Assembly (NCBI GenBank): GCA_026027325.1
Contig: JAMSLZ010000005.1
Span: 2,666,001 to 2,730,000 of the forward strand
From: Actinomucor elegans
Lineage: Eukaryota; Mucoromycota; Mucoromycetes; Mucorales; Mucoraceae
Direction: 5' to 3'
DNA: 64,000 bases
In this document: positions 47,660-58,806 of the stretch, one piece after another
How positions within the stretch are numbered: position 1 is the first letter of the stretch
Layout of the letters: the number at the start of each line of letters is the position of its first letter
The notes under the pieces: generated by a model
Told to the model about the DNA's origin: nothing
Databases searched by the model: none
Seen by the model: the letters and a program-made list of their open reading frames with translations, nothing else
Position numbers and translations under genes: made by a program

Positions 47660-48780
47660 CTAGTGGATACAATCGATGAAGGCCGGAGGAAATGCAAGCT
47701 TATGAAGGATGCTTTTTAGATGGCCAGCATCTACTCGATCATAAGCTATTTCTTGGTCTAAGAGAATACCCACACCTGGTAAGTCCAATGATTTATCCTG
47801 TTCTAGTACCATCGAAAGCGCTGACCCATTATCACCTATGAATATGTCAGGAACAAAGTCAGGTTGATAAGGATTCAACAGTTCCTTAACCCAAGGCCCT
47901 ATACGTTGAGTGGTTAGTCTCGTAAACACCTTTGTATCACAGCTGAATAGGGAGATAGGTCTATAGTTTTTCAGCGAAGAGAAGTCTCCTTTCTTGGGTA
48001 AAAGTCTAACACGGATATCTTTCCAGGACCCAGGGAAGTGATCAGAGAGAGCTTCATTAAATACTCGTTTAATGAGATTCTGAATATGTACATTATTAAA
48101 TAGAAGGTTGATATATGGATAGCTAAGACCATCAACTTCAGGGCTACTGGTTTTTGTTGATCTAATGACCTGTACAATCAGTTCACCCAACTTTATAGGT
48201 TACTGACTTAAGCAGGATTGGCTCGCCATAAATCTGTTCCTAACTTTGACTTATCCAAGTTGAAATTAACATTCAGCAGAGCATGATCGGCCCAGTCTGA
48301 ATTGAGGCATTCAATAGCTGTATCCAAGACAGAGGGTTAAAGTGTAGTGCTAGCATAGATGTAGTCGATGCAGGATGTAATTTCGACGTTTCGCTGAAAG
48401 ACGGGGATGGTATCCAAATCCTTGCGCATCAAATAGCTATAAAATGATTCCTGTAGAAAGGAGGCCCGTTTCAAATTGGTTTTATGATTAACTTTTCCGC
48501 TAGAAATATGACCAGTAACAACTGGAGTGATAACATACATTGACGAGAAAGATATCATGCTACAACGCTCGATTCAAAAGGTTTATCGAGCTTGGAAAAG
48601 AATATTTAAGGAAGGGATTGAAGATGCAGAGGCATTAGTCTCTTGTAATGAAAGTATATCAAATTGCTGAAGTCTTAAGCAGCGAATGAATGATGCTTGT
48701 GCTGGAGATTGTTTTGCTCTGCCTATATTGTTACAGTTTAGAGAGGCATATTTGAATGAGGTCCCTGCTAGCTGATTTGA
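47660..48780 (-). pseudogene. non-LTR (LINE) retrotransposon relic: endonuclease plus reverse transcriptase fragments
   Basis: Read on the minus strand from about 48780. ASLNCNNIGRAKQ and FDILSLQETNAS are the start and Gln-Glu-Thr motif of an apurinic-type endonuclease. After stops, a fragment at 48558-48337 ends in TSCIDYIYASTTL, the endonuclease SxIDYI motif. Then 48190-47660 holds the reverse transcriptase fingers and palm: VRLLPKKGDFSSLKNYRPIS, RIGPWVKELLNPYQ, and GVGILLDQEIAYDRVD, where the first catalytic Asp region (F/L-L-D-x-x-x-A-Y-D-R-V) is recognisable. The YxDD block, the rest of the palm and large parts between EN and RT are missing, so the element is dead and truncated. Confidence 0.8.
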
Positions 48781-48989
48781 ATACCATATTTGAAATGAAT
48801 ATAAAAAAGAACTTTGACCGCAAATCCTGTATAATTTGAGCTAGGCAAGTAAAAAAGAACGTTGATCAAGCAATTACCTAGTTGTTAATGGATATATGGT
48901 GGCAGATACTGACAACGTTTATTCTTTTATAGGTACTGAATACCGCTCTTGTGAAACATTTTTTTTATAAAGGCCAGAGAGAAACACTC

Positions 48990-50211
48990 GACGAACAAGA
49001 ACTACTTAAAAGAAAGGTTGAAAAATAAAAGAGTAGAGCTCATTGAAATAGTAGAAGAGGAAAATGTTAAATCTGCCACTGTTACTGGTATTGAAGGATA
49101 TAATGTGAAATATGAAGAACAAATCAAAAAATTAGATCCATCTAAAAATGGTGTCTATCAACCGGCAAGTATATTGATGATGAATTATTTTTATTTGGCT
49201 TACAATGCAAGTACAACCATCCTAGCAGATCATACATCATGGACCCAAATGACGAAAACTATGTCATTCACAACGTTTTTACCGCTGCAGAATTGAAAGA
49301 AATCGTAAATCATAACACCAAGAAAAAGCCGCGGTTTTCGAAAGGATTCAAGCTCTTCTTAAACTAATTTAATAAACCAATTACTGAAGAATTACATGAA
49401 GCACTCAAAGCAAACCACGTATTCAGTACTCGATTTGACACTGAAAACGATTAGGTAGTTTACACCATTTATTCTTTACTTCGAGAGTACGAAAATGGAA
49501 ACTTGGAATGTAAACACAGGGAAGCTTGGTATCAATGTCACATGCAGTAAAAATAGATAAAAGCAGGTATTAAAGTCAATTATAACTTGGTTATAGTTTA
49601 TCCAACTTCAATTGATTATTTGTAACTAGTTTTTCTAGCTTGTATTTATACTCGTTGGATTATGACTGAAGGTTATTTACTTGTGTTCATGTTAGCTGTA
49701 TCTTTGTTTAAGGACTGTATCGCTGTATAAGGTAATCAATGATGCTTTAGTATGTATGTGCGCACAGGTTTCTAATCTGTCTGTATTTCAATTATCTGGT
49801 TATTCACCACACCACATATGGAGTATGATCGAAACCTCCTTTGATAGAATTGAAAACTTGGAAGCGGTAATCGGAGAACCATCAAACTTTGAAAATAAGA
49901 ACAGGAAGAACAAGGGTAGAGCGATAATCTCTCTTGAAGCTATGCCAAGAATGACTTATGGCCATCGTTGTGATTTAGTTTTCAGAAAGTATGAAGTTGG
50001 ACATTCTGTTTCTTTGGAATTCAGAACAAGTAAAGCTGGCGTAAAAAATGATGATATTATTGGTACGAAGTTCATGAACGAAGGTTTTTACAAGCTGCCT
50101 CGCATCTTAAAAGACATGTTGGGCTGCTTATTGACACAATTTAACTATGACAAGAGATCAACTTCCCTCTGTACAGCTGGCTTTTTATATTTTGAACTTG
50201 TTGTACAATAA
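48990..50211 (+). pseudogene. broken ORFs resembling a dispersed Mucorales protein family
   Basis: Open stretches at 49018-49296 (a MKNKRVELIEIVEEENVK start, acidic and helical) and 49756-50211 (contains YGHRCDLVFRKYEVG, FRTSKAGVKND, GTKFMNEGFYKLPRILKDML) look like the two ends of one larger coding sequence broken by stops. The second part resembles, from memory, a large family of Mucorales proteins of unknown function found in many copies beside transposons. That resemblance is weak evidence. 49756-50211 alone is 151 codons and could still be translated. Confidence 0.35.
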
Positions 50212-51060
50212 TGAAAGAAGTATTAGATATCGTCTCTACTAGTGATCAGAATATCAATACAAACAACACTTCTTGACTCGATAACTGTTTAGAGAGACTT
50301 GATTTCCCGTTATACCTACAATATCATCGTCAGCAGAGACCGCGAGAAAGTAACTAAGACCATAAATAGTCTTATTGGTTTACTACATGTTATATTCATT
50401 TCATATCTTATGCATCATGCAGTTTATCCTTTGAAACCTTATAAATCAATATGCTGTTGTAAAGCTTCTTTTACTAACTAACTCTATATATACTATTTGT
50501 ACTATGTGTTCTATGTACACCTTTTCCATAACTCATTTCAATTAATCTTTGCCGAAAAAAAAACTATTATGTATCATCTTAATAAATGTACCAAATAAAA
50601 TCTACTATTTCTCTTATTTCACTTTATTTTAAGCATGTACCACATTTTGTTATCCATTTCAAGTCTTCCTGTAGTGCCTTGCAATCACGTCATCTCGCTT
50701 TATGCAAAAAGAACGACTTAGTGCCCATTCGAGATTGCAACTTATTTGAGAATATGTTTACTTCAAGAGGCAGGCATGTTACACTTGATTTATCTATAAT
50801 TGATTAATAAAGACAGAAAAAGAGTACTCTTTGAAACTGTGATTTATTATGCAAGTAAAAGAGATATATCAAAATTAGGATTAAGATGTATTGCAGTGCT
50901 TCTAAACTATGTTTATTTATATTTTCTAATTTAATGTAAAACAAGCGGTGATGATATTATATCTTTATGATATAAAGAAGGTTGAATGACCTGATACTTT
51001 GTCATGTTAATCTCAGGTCACTGGTCGAGTTTATAGGTAAAATCACTGGAAAGAAATAAA
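50212..51060. other. spacer in the transposon-rich region
   Basis: Short frames at 50299-50481 and 50586-50807 without motifs; no supported gene. Confidence 0.4.
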
Positions 51061-51120
51061 CATGAGCAACAAAATTTACTTTTCAATGGAACACAGTCGA
51101 GAGGGAAATTACTACAGAGG

Positions 51121-52362
51121 ATGGCGATAAAGCTATGGGCTACATTGTTAATGAAGGAAATGAAGAATTTAACCAATTTTGTAAATTACATGGAGCTTCA
51201 ACCCGCCGCTATTGAGCTTGACCCTGAAGATGAAAACTTAGAAAACAGAATGGCAGCCATTACTGAAAAAGTTGATAAAGTGAAGGTTGTAAACTTACGC
51301 ATAAACAATAGCTACAACGACTGTACGGAAGATCAAAGACATTGCTTTTGTATAATTTGAAGATCAAATTTTTCTCGGCTGCAAAGTCTGCAAGGTTGTT
51401 TGGTATTTCTGACTGAACTGCTCGGACCAGGACCAAAAAAAAACTAAAAGATGAGCCTGAATGGAACATTTACGAAAAGCAGACAAATATGGTTGATCAC
51501 CTTCGCAACCAGCTTCAAGAGGAATAAAAAGGTCACAGTATTAAACTACATGACAAAGCTGCCAAAAGTCTAACTAAAGTATTTAAAGGCTTTAGCTTGA
51601 AAAGAAGCACAATCAACAACTTTATTTTGCATTAATGTAATCTCTTAATAAAGAAGCTTTTTCGCCAGCCCGTAGTTCGAAATGATACGACACAAATCTA
51701 CATCACATATGAATAGGTCTTGAAAAGGACAGCCATAGATATGGACTACATGCGAAATTACATTTGATATCAACGTGAGACCATCGTCCTCTGGTAGATC
51801 GATCCATAACACACCCGCTGTTACGGAAACTCTTCTTACCAGAGTCGAACCTCATACTATTTTAGGCGAAATCTCATCAAGAAGAGCTGTCAACATAGAT
51901 GTCAGAGTTGCTCAAATGAGAAAAAAGATTCAAGTTGCTGGAGCTCGCAAAAAAAAAAGCTGCAAATGCAGAGACGAACTCCCACGAAATGGGCACAAGG
52001 ACTAGTCAATACCTTGAATTTTTGAAAGAAGCATTAATTCAGCTGGATAGATTGCCAGAACTGAAGGGGTTCTACCTCGTTATGGACGGCGCATCTATCC
52101 ATATGCACGGGAAGATTAATCTGATTACCAATAGAGGGTAAAAGTGCATTGATCTCCCTCCTTATTCACCTGGACTAAATCCTACCGAGCAGTTTTAGGC
52201 AATTGTGAAAAACAACGTTAAACGTACTTAGTTTAACGCTAGTGAAAATCCTCATACAGGAATCTCTGAGGCATGTAACAGTGTGCCCGAAAATACCCTG
52301 AGAAGCTGTATCCGGCATTCTGTCAACGTCTTTTCCAAGTATTTAGACAAAGAACCTGCTTA
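51121..52362 (+). pseudogene. IS630/Tc1-type DDE transposase relic
   Basis: Reading through stops and shifts on the plus strand gives ordered transposase pieces. First comes a helix-turn-helix part around 51310-51450 (FFSAAKSARLFGIS, then ERTARTW-like residues). 51935-52141 contains EALIQLDRLPELKGFYLVMD followed by GASIH, the second catalytic Asp strand. A TAA follows, then CIDLPPYSPGLNPTEQF, where the D/E-motif region and the conserved PYSPxLNPxEQ are clear. Last is a C-terminal ISEACNSVPENTLRSCIRHS. At least three in-frame stops (near 52139, 52196 and 52230) prove it inactive. This family is abundant in Mucorales. Confidence 0.8.
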
Positions 52363-52406
52363 GGAGTCAATAAAAAGTAGTATGCTAATTGACTATATAA
52401 ATCGGC

Positions 52407-52439
<33 letters not shown>

Positions 52440-53272
52440 AAAACCGCCATTTGGGACCGTTGGCATTGTATCAAATCTATTCGTCACGTTACACGCTTCC
52501 CATCGCTATAGGCTTTAAAGTCCGAATGTATACATAATTAAAAGACCGGTGGCTGGTTACCACGTAAGTTTGAATTTTGGGAATGAGGAGCTACGAAGCA
52601 ATGAATCTCGGGATTAACCTTCTTATACTCCAGAATCCCGGGGATTGAGTGTCATTCATGAAGGATCTCGGTTGGCTTGTGTATAACATGCGATGGCATG
52701 GTGAAAAAGACATTTTAAAAAGCAGCCATAGCAATCTGTCAGTTTTCCAAGACTCCTGGTTTAATTTTTGATTTACTTGCATTAGGCTGTACCACTGAAA
52801 TGATTATTAGGCATAATCAAGTAAAAAGGAAATATATATGAAAGGTTTAAATATAACTCTTTTCATTGCTTTAAAGGGTAACTAGATCGGTAGATAAAAA
52901 GCTGGTCTATCGCCACACACGAGAATATTGTACGTTGCTTGGCTGATTATCCAAAAAGTGGCTTAATTAAAGAAAAAATACGACTACGCCACTTTCTTTT
53001 TGTCTCTTGAATACGTAAAGAACACGCAAAGAGATACGGAAAGTTGCCCTGTTGGATTTGGTTGTTTGAGTAGACTTGGAACACCGCTTTAACCCTTGTC
53101 TCACTTTAAATAAAGCAGACGCTTATCCTCCTTCTTACTCTTTTTTTTTTTTTCCTTTTCAATCATACCTCAGCCCTTTTTTTTTAAAAAAAAAAAAAGA
53201 AAAAAAAAAAGAAAGAGTTTTCAGCCTTCTTCTGTTCTTCTTTCTTTTAATCTACATCTTGTACATATACAC
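52363..53272. other. spacer and promoter of the SH3 protein gene
   Basis: Begins with a 29-nt T tract at 52409-52437. A small inverted repeat pairs CTCGGGATTA near 52607 with AATCCCGGGG near 52632. Long CT-rich runs at 53130-53250 directly before the start codon are typical of a strong fungal 5' region. The minus-strand frame 52591-52782 is not supported. Confidence 0.5.
52409..52437. repeat. poly(T) tract, 29 nt
   Basis: Homopolymer immediately downstream of the transposase relic. Confidence 0.9.
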
Positions 53273-54880
53273 ATGAAGATTGCATCAATCAATATTTCGA
53301 CATTTTTATTGTTATTGTTTTCAACGACTTTTGCACAAGAAGAGCTTAGTTGTTTCTCGTTAAAAGGGTCAAGTACATGTCCAGCCTTTCAAACCTTTTA
53401 TATCAGTATAAACGGAAACAAACAACGATACCCCTTTTTAAATAATGTGACAGACATTTCATCTTTCGATGCAGCTCTTCGAAACTACGTGATATCTCCA
53501 GATCAGTATTTGTCAAAGCTGGGCTGTTCCAACAAGGCCACTTTGAGTTCGATACCCTATGCACGCTATTCATTTAGTTATTTGTGCGCAACACTTATTC
53601 AAGATAACCTCTATTCATTACCTTGTAATTATCAAAATAATCTATCGCCGCCACCTCTTTGTCAAAGTACTTGTTTTGGTTATACCGCTAGCATAGAATC
53701 CATTACAAACAACATCGATATGTGTCCTAATCAATTAGAACAAGCAACTCAAATGACCAACCTCAATTCGACCTGTCAATATTGGAGTGGGTTAAATGGT
53801 ACCTACAACTGCATCATTGGTATGGCCAACGAACCAAATAATTGCGGGTTTAACAGTATCACAGCTGCTTGTCAATACTGTCAATCAAATTCTACAGACG
53901 TTTGCTGTAAAGAGCTGGCTGGTTGTAGTGCTTTATCCGTAGGCGCCATCATTGGTATCATTATTGGTTGTCTCTCGTTTACTGGTATTGTAGGCGCTCT
54001 TGTCTATTGGTTTTGTTTGAAAAACAAGAAAAAGAAGAGCCATCAAGGTGTATCATACAACGGATTTATGATGAATCAAAAGCACGAAATCCATGAAGAC
54101 AACGATAGTTCAAGTGTATTGGGATACGAATCATTAGCATCTCAAGGTGCACTTGTTTCTCAGCCACATCAACCACCTCAACCACCTCAACCTCCTCAAC
54201 CGCCTCAACTTCTTCAATCTCTTCAACCTCCTCAACCACATCAACCACATCAACCACCACAACCTCCAATGATCAACACCAATAGTACATCTTGTGCTAT
54301 GGAAGAATTCTATCAGGTAAAACATCCCTATCCTCCTCAAATGGGTGATGAATTGGGATTACATGTAGGTGATATTGTATGTGTAGCTATGAATTTTGAT
54401 GATGGATGGGCACTTGGCTTTAATGTCACAACTGGTTTAAAAGGTGTATTTCCGGTTGTTTGTGTTACGCCTGCACCTGAAGAATTACTGGAACAATTAC
54501 TATTTCAACAAGAATCCGCTACGGCTACCACAAAGACACTGGTAGAAGATGGTTCCAAAATGCAGGAAATATGCGAAACCCTTAGAAGATCCATCAGTAT
54601 TTCCTCCAAAAGAACCATCAACACATTGCCTACTTCAGAATTAACACAACACAACAACATACCAAGAAGAACTGCAAGTATCATGAGAAGTAACTACGAT
54701 TACCGAGAATCTGATTCGCCTACTTCGCCTACTTTAAATACACCCTTTTTCGATGTACTTTATCCAACCCCAAACAACAACACTGTATCCCAACCTGAAC
54801 CTGCTTTATTCCATCAACCAATTGAAACCTATGAAATGCATCGAAAGAATAACCGTGTATCTAAACTTGAACAAGAATAA
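53273..54880 (+). CDS. single-pass surface protein: Cys-rich ectodomain, TM, PQ-repeat, SH3 domain
   Basis: Intronless, 535 residues. A signal peptide (1-21, cleavage after TTFA) precedes a Cys-rich, N-glycosylation-rich ectodomain of about 200 residues. Its Cys spacing, with blocks such as CSNKATLSSIPYARYSFSYL and CQSTCFGYTASIE, suggests a frizzled-like disulphide fold. A transmembrane helix (about 222-246, VGAIIGIIIGCLSFTGIVGA) is followed by a basic stop KNKKKK. The cytosolic part has a Gln/Pro repeat (HQPPQPPQPPQ type, about 296-332), then an SH3 domain (about 345-398) with YPPQMGDELGLHVGDIV, DDGWALGFN and GVFPVVCV, the usual ALYDY-equivalent, WW and PxxY parts. A Ser/Thr-rich tail follows. 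It probably links wall or surface signals to a Pro-rich partner, functionally like Sho1, but homology to Sho1 is not implied. Start chosen by the signal peptide. Confidence 0.88.
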   Translation: MKIASINISTFLLLLFSTTFAQEELSCFSLKGSSTCPAFQTFYISINGNKQRYPFLNNVTDISSFDAALRNYVISPDQYLSKLGCSNKATLSSIPYARYSFSYLCATLIQDNLYSLPCNYQNNLSPPPLCQSTCFGYTASIESITNNIDMCPNQLEQATQMTNLNSTCQYWSGLNGTYNCIIGMANEPNNCGFNSITAACQYCQSNSTDVCCKELAGCSALSVGAIIGIIIGCLSFTGIVGALVYWFCLKNKKKKSHQGVSYNGFMMNQKHEIHEDNDSSSVLGYESLASQGALVSQPHQPPQPPQPPQPPQLLQSLQPPQPHQPHQPPQPPMINTNSTSCAMEEFYQVKHPYPPQMGDELGLHVGDIVCVAMNFDDGWALGFNVTTGLKGVFPVVCVTPAPEELLEQLLFQQESATATTKTLVEDGSKMQEICETLRRSISISSKRTINTLPTSELTQHNNIPRRTASIMRSNYDYRESDSPTSPTLNTPFFDVLYPTPNNNTVSQPEPALFHQPIETYEMHRKNNRVSKLEQE

Positions 54881-55803
54881 ATAAATGTGTCTTTTTATTA
54901 AGTAATTCACGTTTTGGAGAAATATTAGGATGAGATCTCGTGTATACTTGATGACCTTGCCTTCACTTGAAGACGGTACATTCAATATTTATTGACACCT
55001 TCAACGTAAGACCCTACATATAAATACAAAACAAATCAAAAAAAAAAAATGTAAGGAGAATTATTACAGAGCATGTGTACTAAAAGGTGTAAAATGGCGT
55101 TGATTTCATTTGGTAAGTCAAATATCCACTGCAGGTTTGTATTGTATGGAATAATACATTCCTTTCTTTTTTTTTGAAATTTCTTATTCAGTAAAGATTT
55201 TGTTTGCATACCTCCGACAGCAAATGAAAATGAAAACTATTTCCTAATGATGATGGTTCAATTTTGCGTTCTTTTTAGAACCACTTTAAAAGTATGATGT
55301 ATAATGCAATTACATTATTCAGTTTTCAAAGGAAATATTTGTGATTTTTTTTTTTTTTTTTTTTTGCACATATATAAGCTGGATTAATGATAATTATATA
55401 AACTAGAGTATATATTAAGAATATGAAGCATGATCTTTATACCAGCCAATGTGTAATTGAGTTCTCTATACATCGTATTGCAATTCAAATATCTGATGAA
55501 AGGGTCAATCCCACATTCCACGGAAATCAAAGTTGGTCTGTAAGCTTTTACAATAGTATGGACTTGTATAGGTAATAATAACAAGGTTTAATATATAATA
55601 GTATTAGTCGTTGATGATAATAAGTTGGAATAGATAACAGTATGAAAAAAAGAAAGAAACCAAATAACAATAAGGGCTGTAATGTATATCTTTAGGATAC
55701 TAGAATAAAAAGGACTAAACAATAAAAGGGTCGTTCTATCTAGAAAGAAATGGCTGCAGCGTACAAGCAATAGATAGCCGTAGAAAAAAAAAATTACCGT
55801 GCT
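54881..55803. other. spacer between convergent SH3-protein and NudE genes
   Basis: No gene. AATAAATAAA directly after the SH3 gene stop can act as its polyadenylation signal. A 19-nt T run lies near 55347. Confidence 0.5.
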
Positions 55804-57219
55804 CTACTCTTCGCTGGTATCCATGCTTGTTTTCATATACTCGGATGGCCTCCTTGCTTTAATATTGGAGAAATGCATTGGGCTTCCTGATCGAATACTC
55901 ATATTATCCGGTGACGAAGGTCGGCTTCCTGTAGACATATGTGAATCTCTATGAATATAATTGGAAGAACTGTATGATGGAGGAGGGTTCAACAAGGGCG
56001 TCACCAAGGAACGACAGGACTGTAACCTTGCTTCCAAGCTCTAGACGAAAATGTTCAGAATAATTATTTTTTTCGGTCATTTAACAATACTACTTACTCT
56101 CACTCGACCAACCATTTCTTGTACCATCTTCACTGGGTTAGAAGAAGAAGAAAGAGAGCCAGAAGTGGGCGTACGTGGTATACGTGTAGTTCTGTTTCTA
56201 GAGTATGGATCGTAGTAATTGGCGCCTCTATCAGGTGTGGGTGATCTATTTTGTAGCTGCTGTTGATTAATGGCTGCCTGCTGTCTGTTCTTTTTCTCTA
56301 TTTCATCTATTTTGTTTTCGAGCTCTCCGATATATTCGGTTTGTTTGGAAGATTGGTTTCGCAACACGGATAGTTCCTGATTTACCTCTATATGATGATC
56401 AGTAAAAAATCAAGGGCACTAGCTGGCTTACTTACCATTTAACTCGTCCTTTAATCTTTGAGCTTGTTCTGTCAAGTTGTCCTTTGTTTGAATTTCATTC
56501 TCTAATGTAGCCATTGGGATTTAAAAAATCAGTATAATGAGATAGATCTAGTATTTCTTTTTTTTTTCTTATATATACCAAGGATAACGTTTCTTTCAAT
56601 AGCTCTATTCAGCTTCATCTCAAGATCTGTTAGAGAAGAAGTGGCAGCTCTAGATGTTACAAACGGAAAGGATTATTCATACAACTATTTTCTTTAGGTA
56701 CTTTGCCACTCTCCCTTACCTCTCAGTTCGTTCTAAATCATCATTATCCAGCTCCAACTCCAACACTTTCTTTCGGAATGATTCTTCAGTAGCTCTCAAA
56801 ATATCTATTTCTCTTTGCATCTGCACCATAGCGATGTTCTGTTCATGCTTCGCATCCGTGTACTTTCCCTAAATAAAAGCATGTATTTAGCTAGAAGCTT
56901 GTTGGATGAACTGTAGTTGTATACCTTCCAATCCTCGGCATCACGTTTGAAATGCTCGCATCGTGACTTTAAATCGTTGTATGCCTTCTCAGTCGTTTGT
57001 AACTCTTTTTCAAGCTCTTCTTCTAATTCGCGAGATGAGATTTGGAATTCATCCAAAGCTGCTCTAGTGTCCTGTAAGGTATTTTCAAGATTCTCCGCAT
57101 GGGCTCTCCAATATTCCAGTTCCTCTTGTGCAGAAGTAAACTGCCTAATAAAATGAAAACAAGGATGAACTTATTGATCGTATGACTGCGTGGTTTGCTT
57201 ACATTATGCGTGAAGACAT
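55804..57219 (-). CDS. NudE/NDEL1 family dynein regulator
   Basis: Seven exons on the minus strand: 57219-57203, 57144-56925, 56868-56720, 56649-56579, 56501-56436, 56387-56098 and 56040-55804. The product is 349 residues. The start MSSRIMQFTSAQEELEYWRA leads into the hallmark NudE block: EELEYWRAHAENLE, ELEEELEKELQTTEKAYNDL, KRDAEDWKGKYTDAKHEQN and ELELDNDDLERTERAA. This is a long coiled coil (about 8-190) that binds LIS1 and dynein intermediate chain. The C-terminal part is Ser/Pro-rich (NRSPTPDRGANYYDPYSRN, TPTSGSLSSSS), as expected for regulatory phosphorylation. It helps load LIS1 on cytoplasmic dynein for nuclear and organelle movement. The first coding exon is only 17 nt and carries just six codons, so start choice depends on that splice. 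Confidence 0.9.
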
Positions 57220-58173
57220 GTCGTTTGTCATTGGTAATAAAAAAAAAAAGGGCAGCGTTTTTTTTCGGATGAACCCAGCAACCAAGGCACCGGATAAGGA
57301 CCTTATTTTTTTTTTTATCTACAAACACACCCATAGGCCCACATCTATTGGATTAAAAGTTCTGTTAATTAAAGCATGTGTGTTTACTGGTTTAATTTAG
57401 CTAATAATGATGTGCAGAGAGCAGTCTCTATTCATTATGATAACTGTCGCATGCTAACAGTTATTACAAACTATGATTCTTTTGGGGCTGAAAAAAAAAC
57501 CGGATAGAACTGAGCTTAAATTAGGAGAAAAAGGTAAGATCTCTTTATATATGCACCACTAGGATCCGTATATTATCCTCTAAAAGAACGCAAAAAAGAG
57601 AGGTTTTAGTTCTATACACTTTCTGATGGTTGAGATCCATTTGCTAGTTTTGTATTGATTTACATGCAGCCTCATAAAAACTACCAAAGACATAAATCGG
57701 CGGAGCTTATACTGAAAAATGAGCCATAACTCTATCTACATGGTTCTAGAACATGTATATTTAAACAAAGAACTACGAATAAAATACTAATATAAAGAAC
57801 TACTTTTTGAATAAATAGCCCTGCAACTAAAATTATATATTTTCATACCATTGAATTATATGTAATTTTGTTTAGGTTTGAAAAGAAAAACCAATCTGAG
57901 TTTAATCATTCCATATTATAAATCCGTTCTAATATTACTAAACCCCGATTGAGAATTAATGAATGTTCTGCGAAGCATCTTGGTGTAGTTCTCAAGTACT
58001 TAATATTATACATCTTTTAAAAAACCTTGGCGGTTCTTTTATTCGTAGATTTAAAGTACTTGTATTTATACTTGATGAGATAGGCAGCAAATAAGATGAA
58101 TTTTTCAATGACTATATTGCACGAATACCATGCTATAAGCTATATAGAGTACTGAGGGTTAAGCAAGCCAAGT
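57220..58173. other. spacer upstream of NudE / downstream of BTB gene
   Basis: AT-rich, no gene. Short frames at 57182-57400 and 57023-57334 (minus) overlap NudE exons or its promoter and are not supported. Confidence 0.5.
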
Positions 58174-58806
58174 TTAGATGTCTTTTTTGCGTACAAGGAA
58201 GTATATTTTATCCTCCTCGTCTTCAACATAACCAGAGCCTTCCATAGTAGCTCTCAAAATAGAAATAAGATGAACAGCGCCGTTTTTTCCGTCCAAATGG
58301 TCTACATCAATATATTCAAAATCACCATATGTTTTTCCTCCTCTGCTCTTTGTCAAGTCTTTCAAAGAGCTAAAATCCATAATATAATGATTATTTTTTT
58401 CTTCTATCTCTTCCATACACGCATTGCAAACTGCAACCAAGTCTTCCATCTGGTAGAATTGAGCTTCTTCTTTTAAGCTTTCATAAAATTTGGTATGTTC
58501 TTGGGTTGGTGTAGGCAAATGCGACATACCAGACCTCAAGTAGTTCATGACACCTGTGGTAAAGATGATAGGGTCTCTATCAACAAAGATTTCATTGCCA
58601 TTGACCAAGGTATGTTCCATGGGAGACTTTTGAAACATTTCTTTAAAGAAGTTGGAATGTTTTGTTAACGTCTTGTAAAAGGTATACACGGGTGTGCCGC
58701 CAATGTTGAGCTTGACCATTTGATCCTCTTGGACTTGGGCAGCACTCTCTTCTTTAAAGTTGGATAAAGCAGCAGTGGCAATATTGGTAATTATGTTATG
58801 TTGCAT
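58174..58806 (-). CDS. BTB/POZ protein with potassium-channel T1 (KCTD)-type domain
   Basis: Intronless, 210 residues. The BTB_2/T1 fold spans about 28-130: MVKLNIGGTPVYTFYKTL, then HSNFFKEMF, GNEIFVDRDPIIFTTGVMNYLRSG and YESLKEEAQFYQMEDLVAVC. V-x-L-N-(V/I)-G-G and the F-x-x-(V/I)-(L/M)-x-Y-(L/Y)-R-(T/S)-G patterns are diagnostic. No transmembrane segment, so it is not a channel. KCTD-type proteins oligomerise and often serve as Cullin-3 adaptors. The C-terminal 75 residues (GDFEYIDVDHLDGKNGAVHL, LRATMEGSGY) form a small unassigned domain. Confidence 0.88.
   Translation of the reverse strand: MQHNIITNIATAALSNFKEESAAQVQEDQMVKLNIGGTPVYTFYKTLTKHSNFFKEMFQKSPMEHTLVNGNEIFVDRDPIIFTTGVMNYLRSGMSHLPTPTQEHTKFYESLKEEAQFYQMEDLVAVCNACMEEIEEKNNHYIMDFSSLKDLTKSRGGKTYGDFEYIDVDHLDGKNGAVHLISILRATMEGSGYVEDEEDKIYFLVRKKDI

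Noticed and set aside
54066..54340. Minus-strand Val/Glu- and Trp/Leu-rich frames
   Set aside because: Shadows of the PQ-repeat in the SH3 protein gene.
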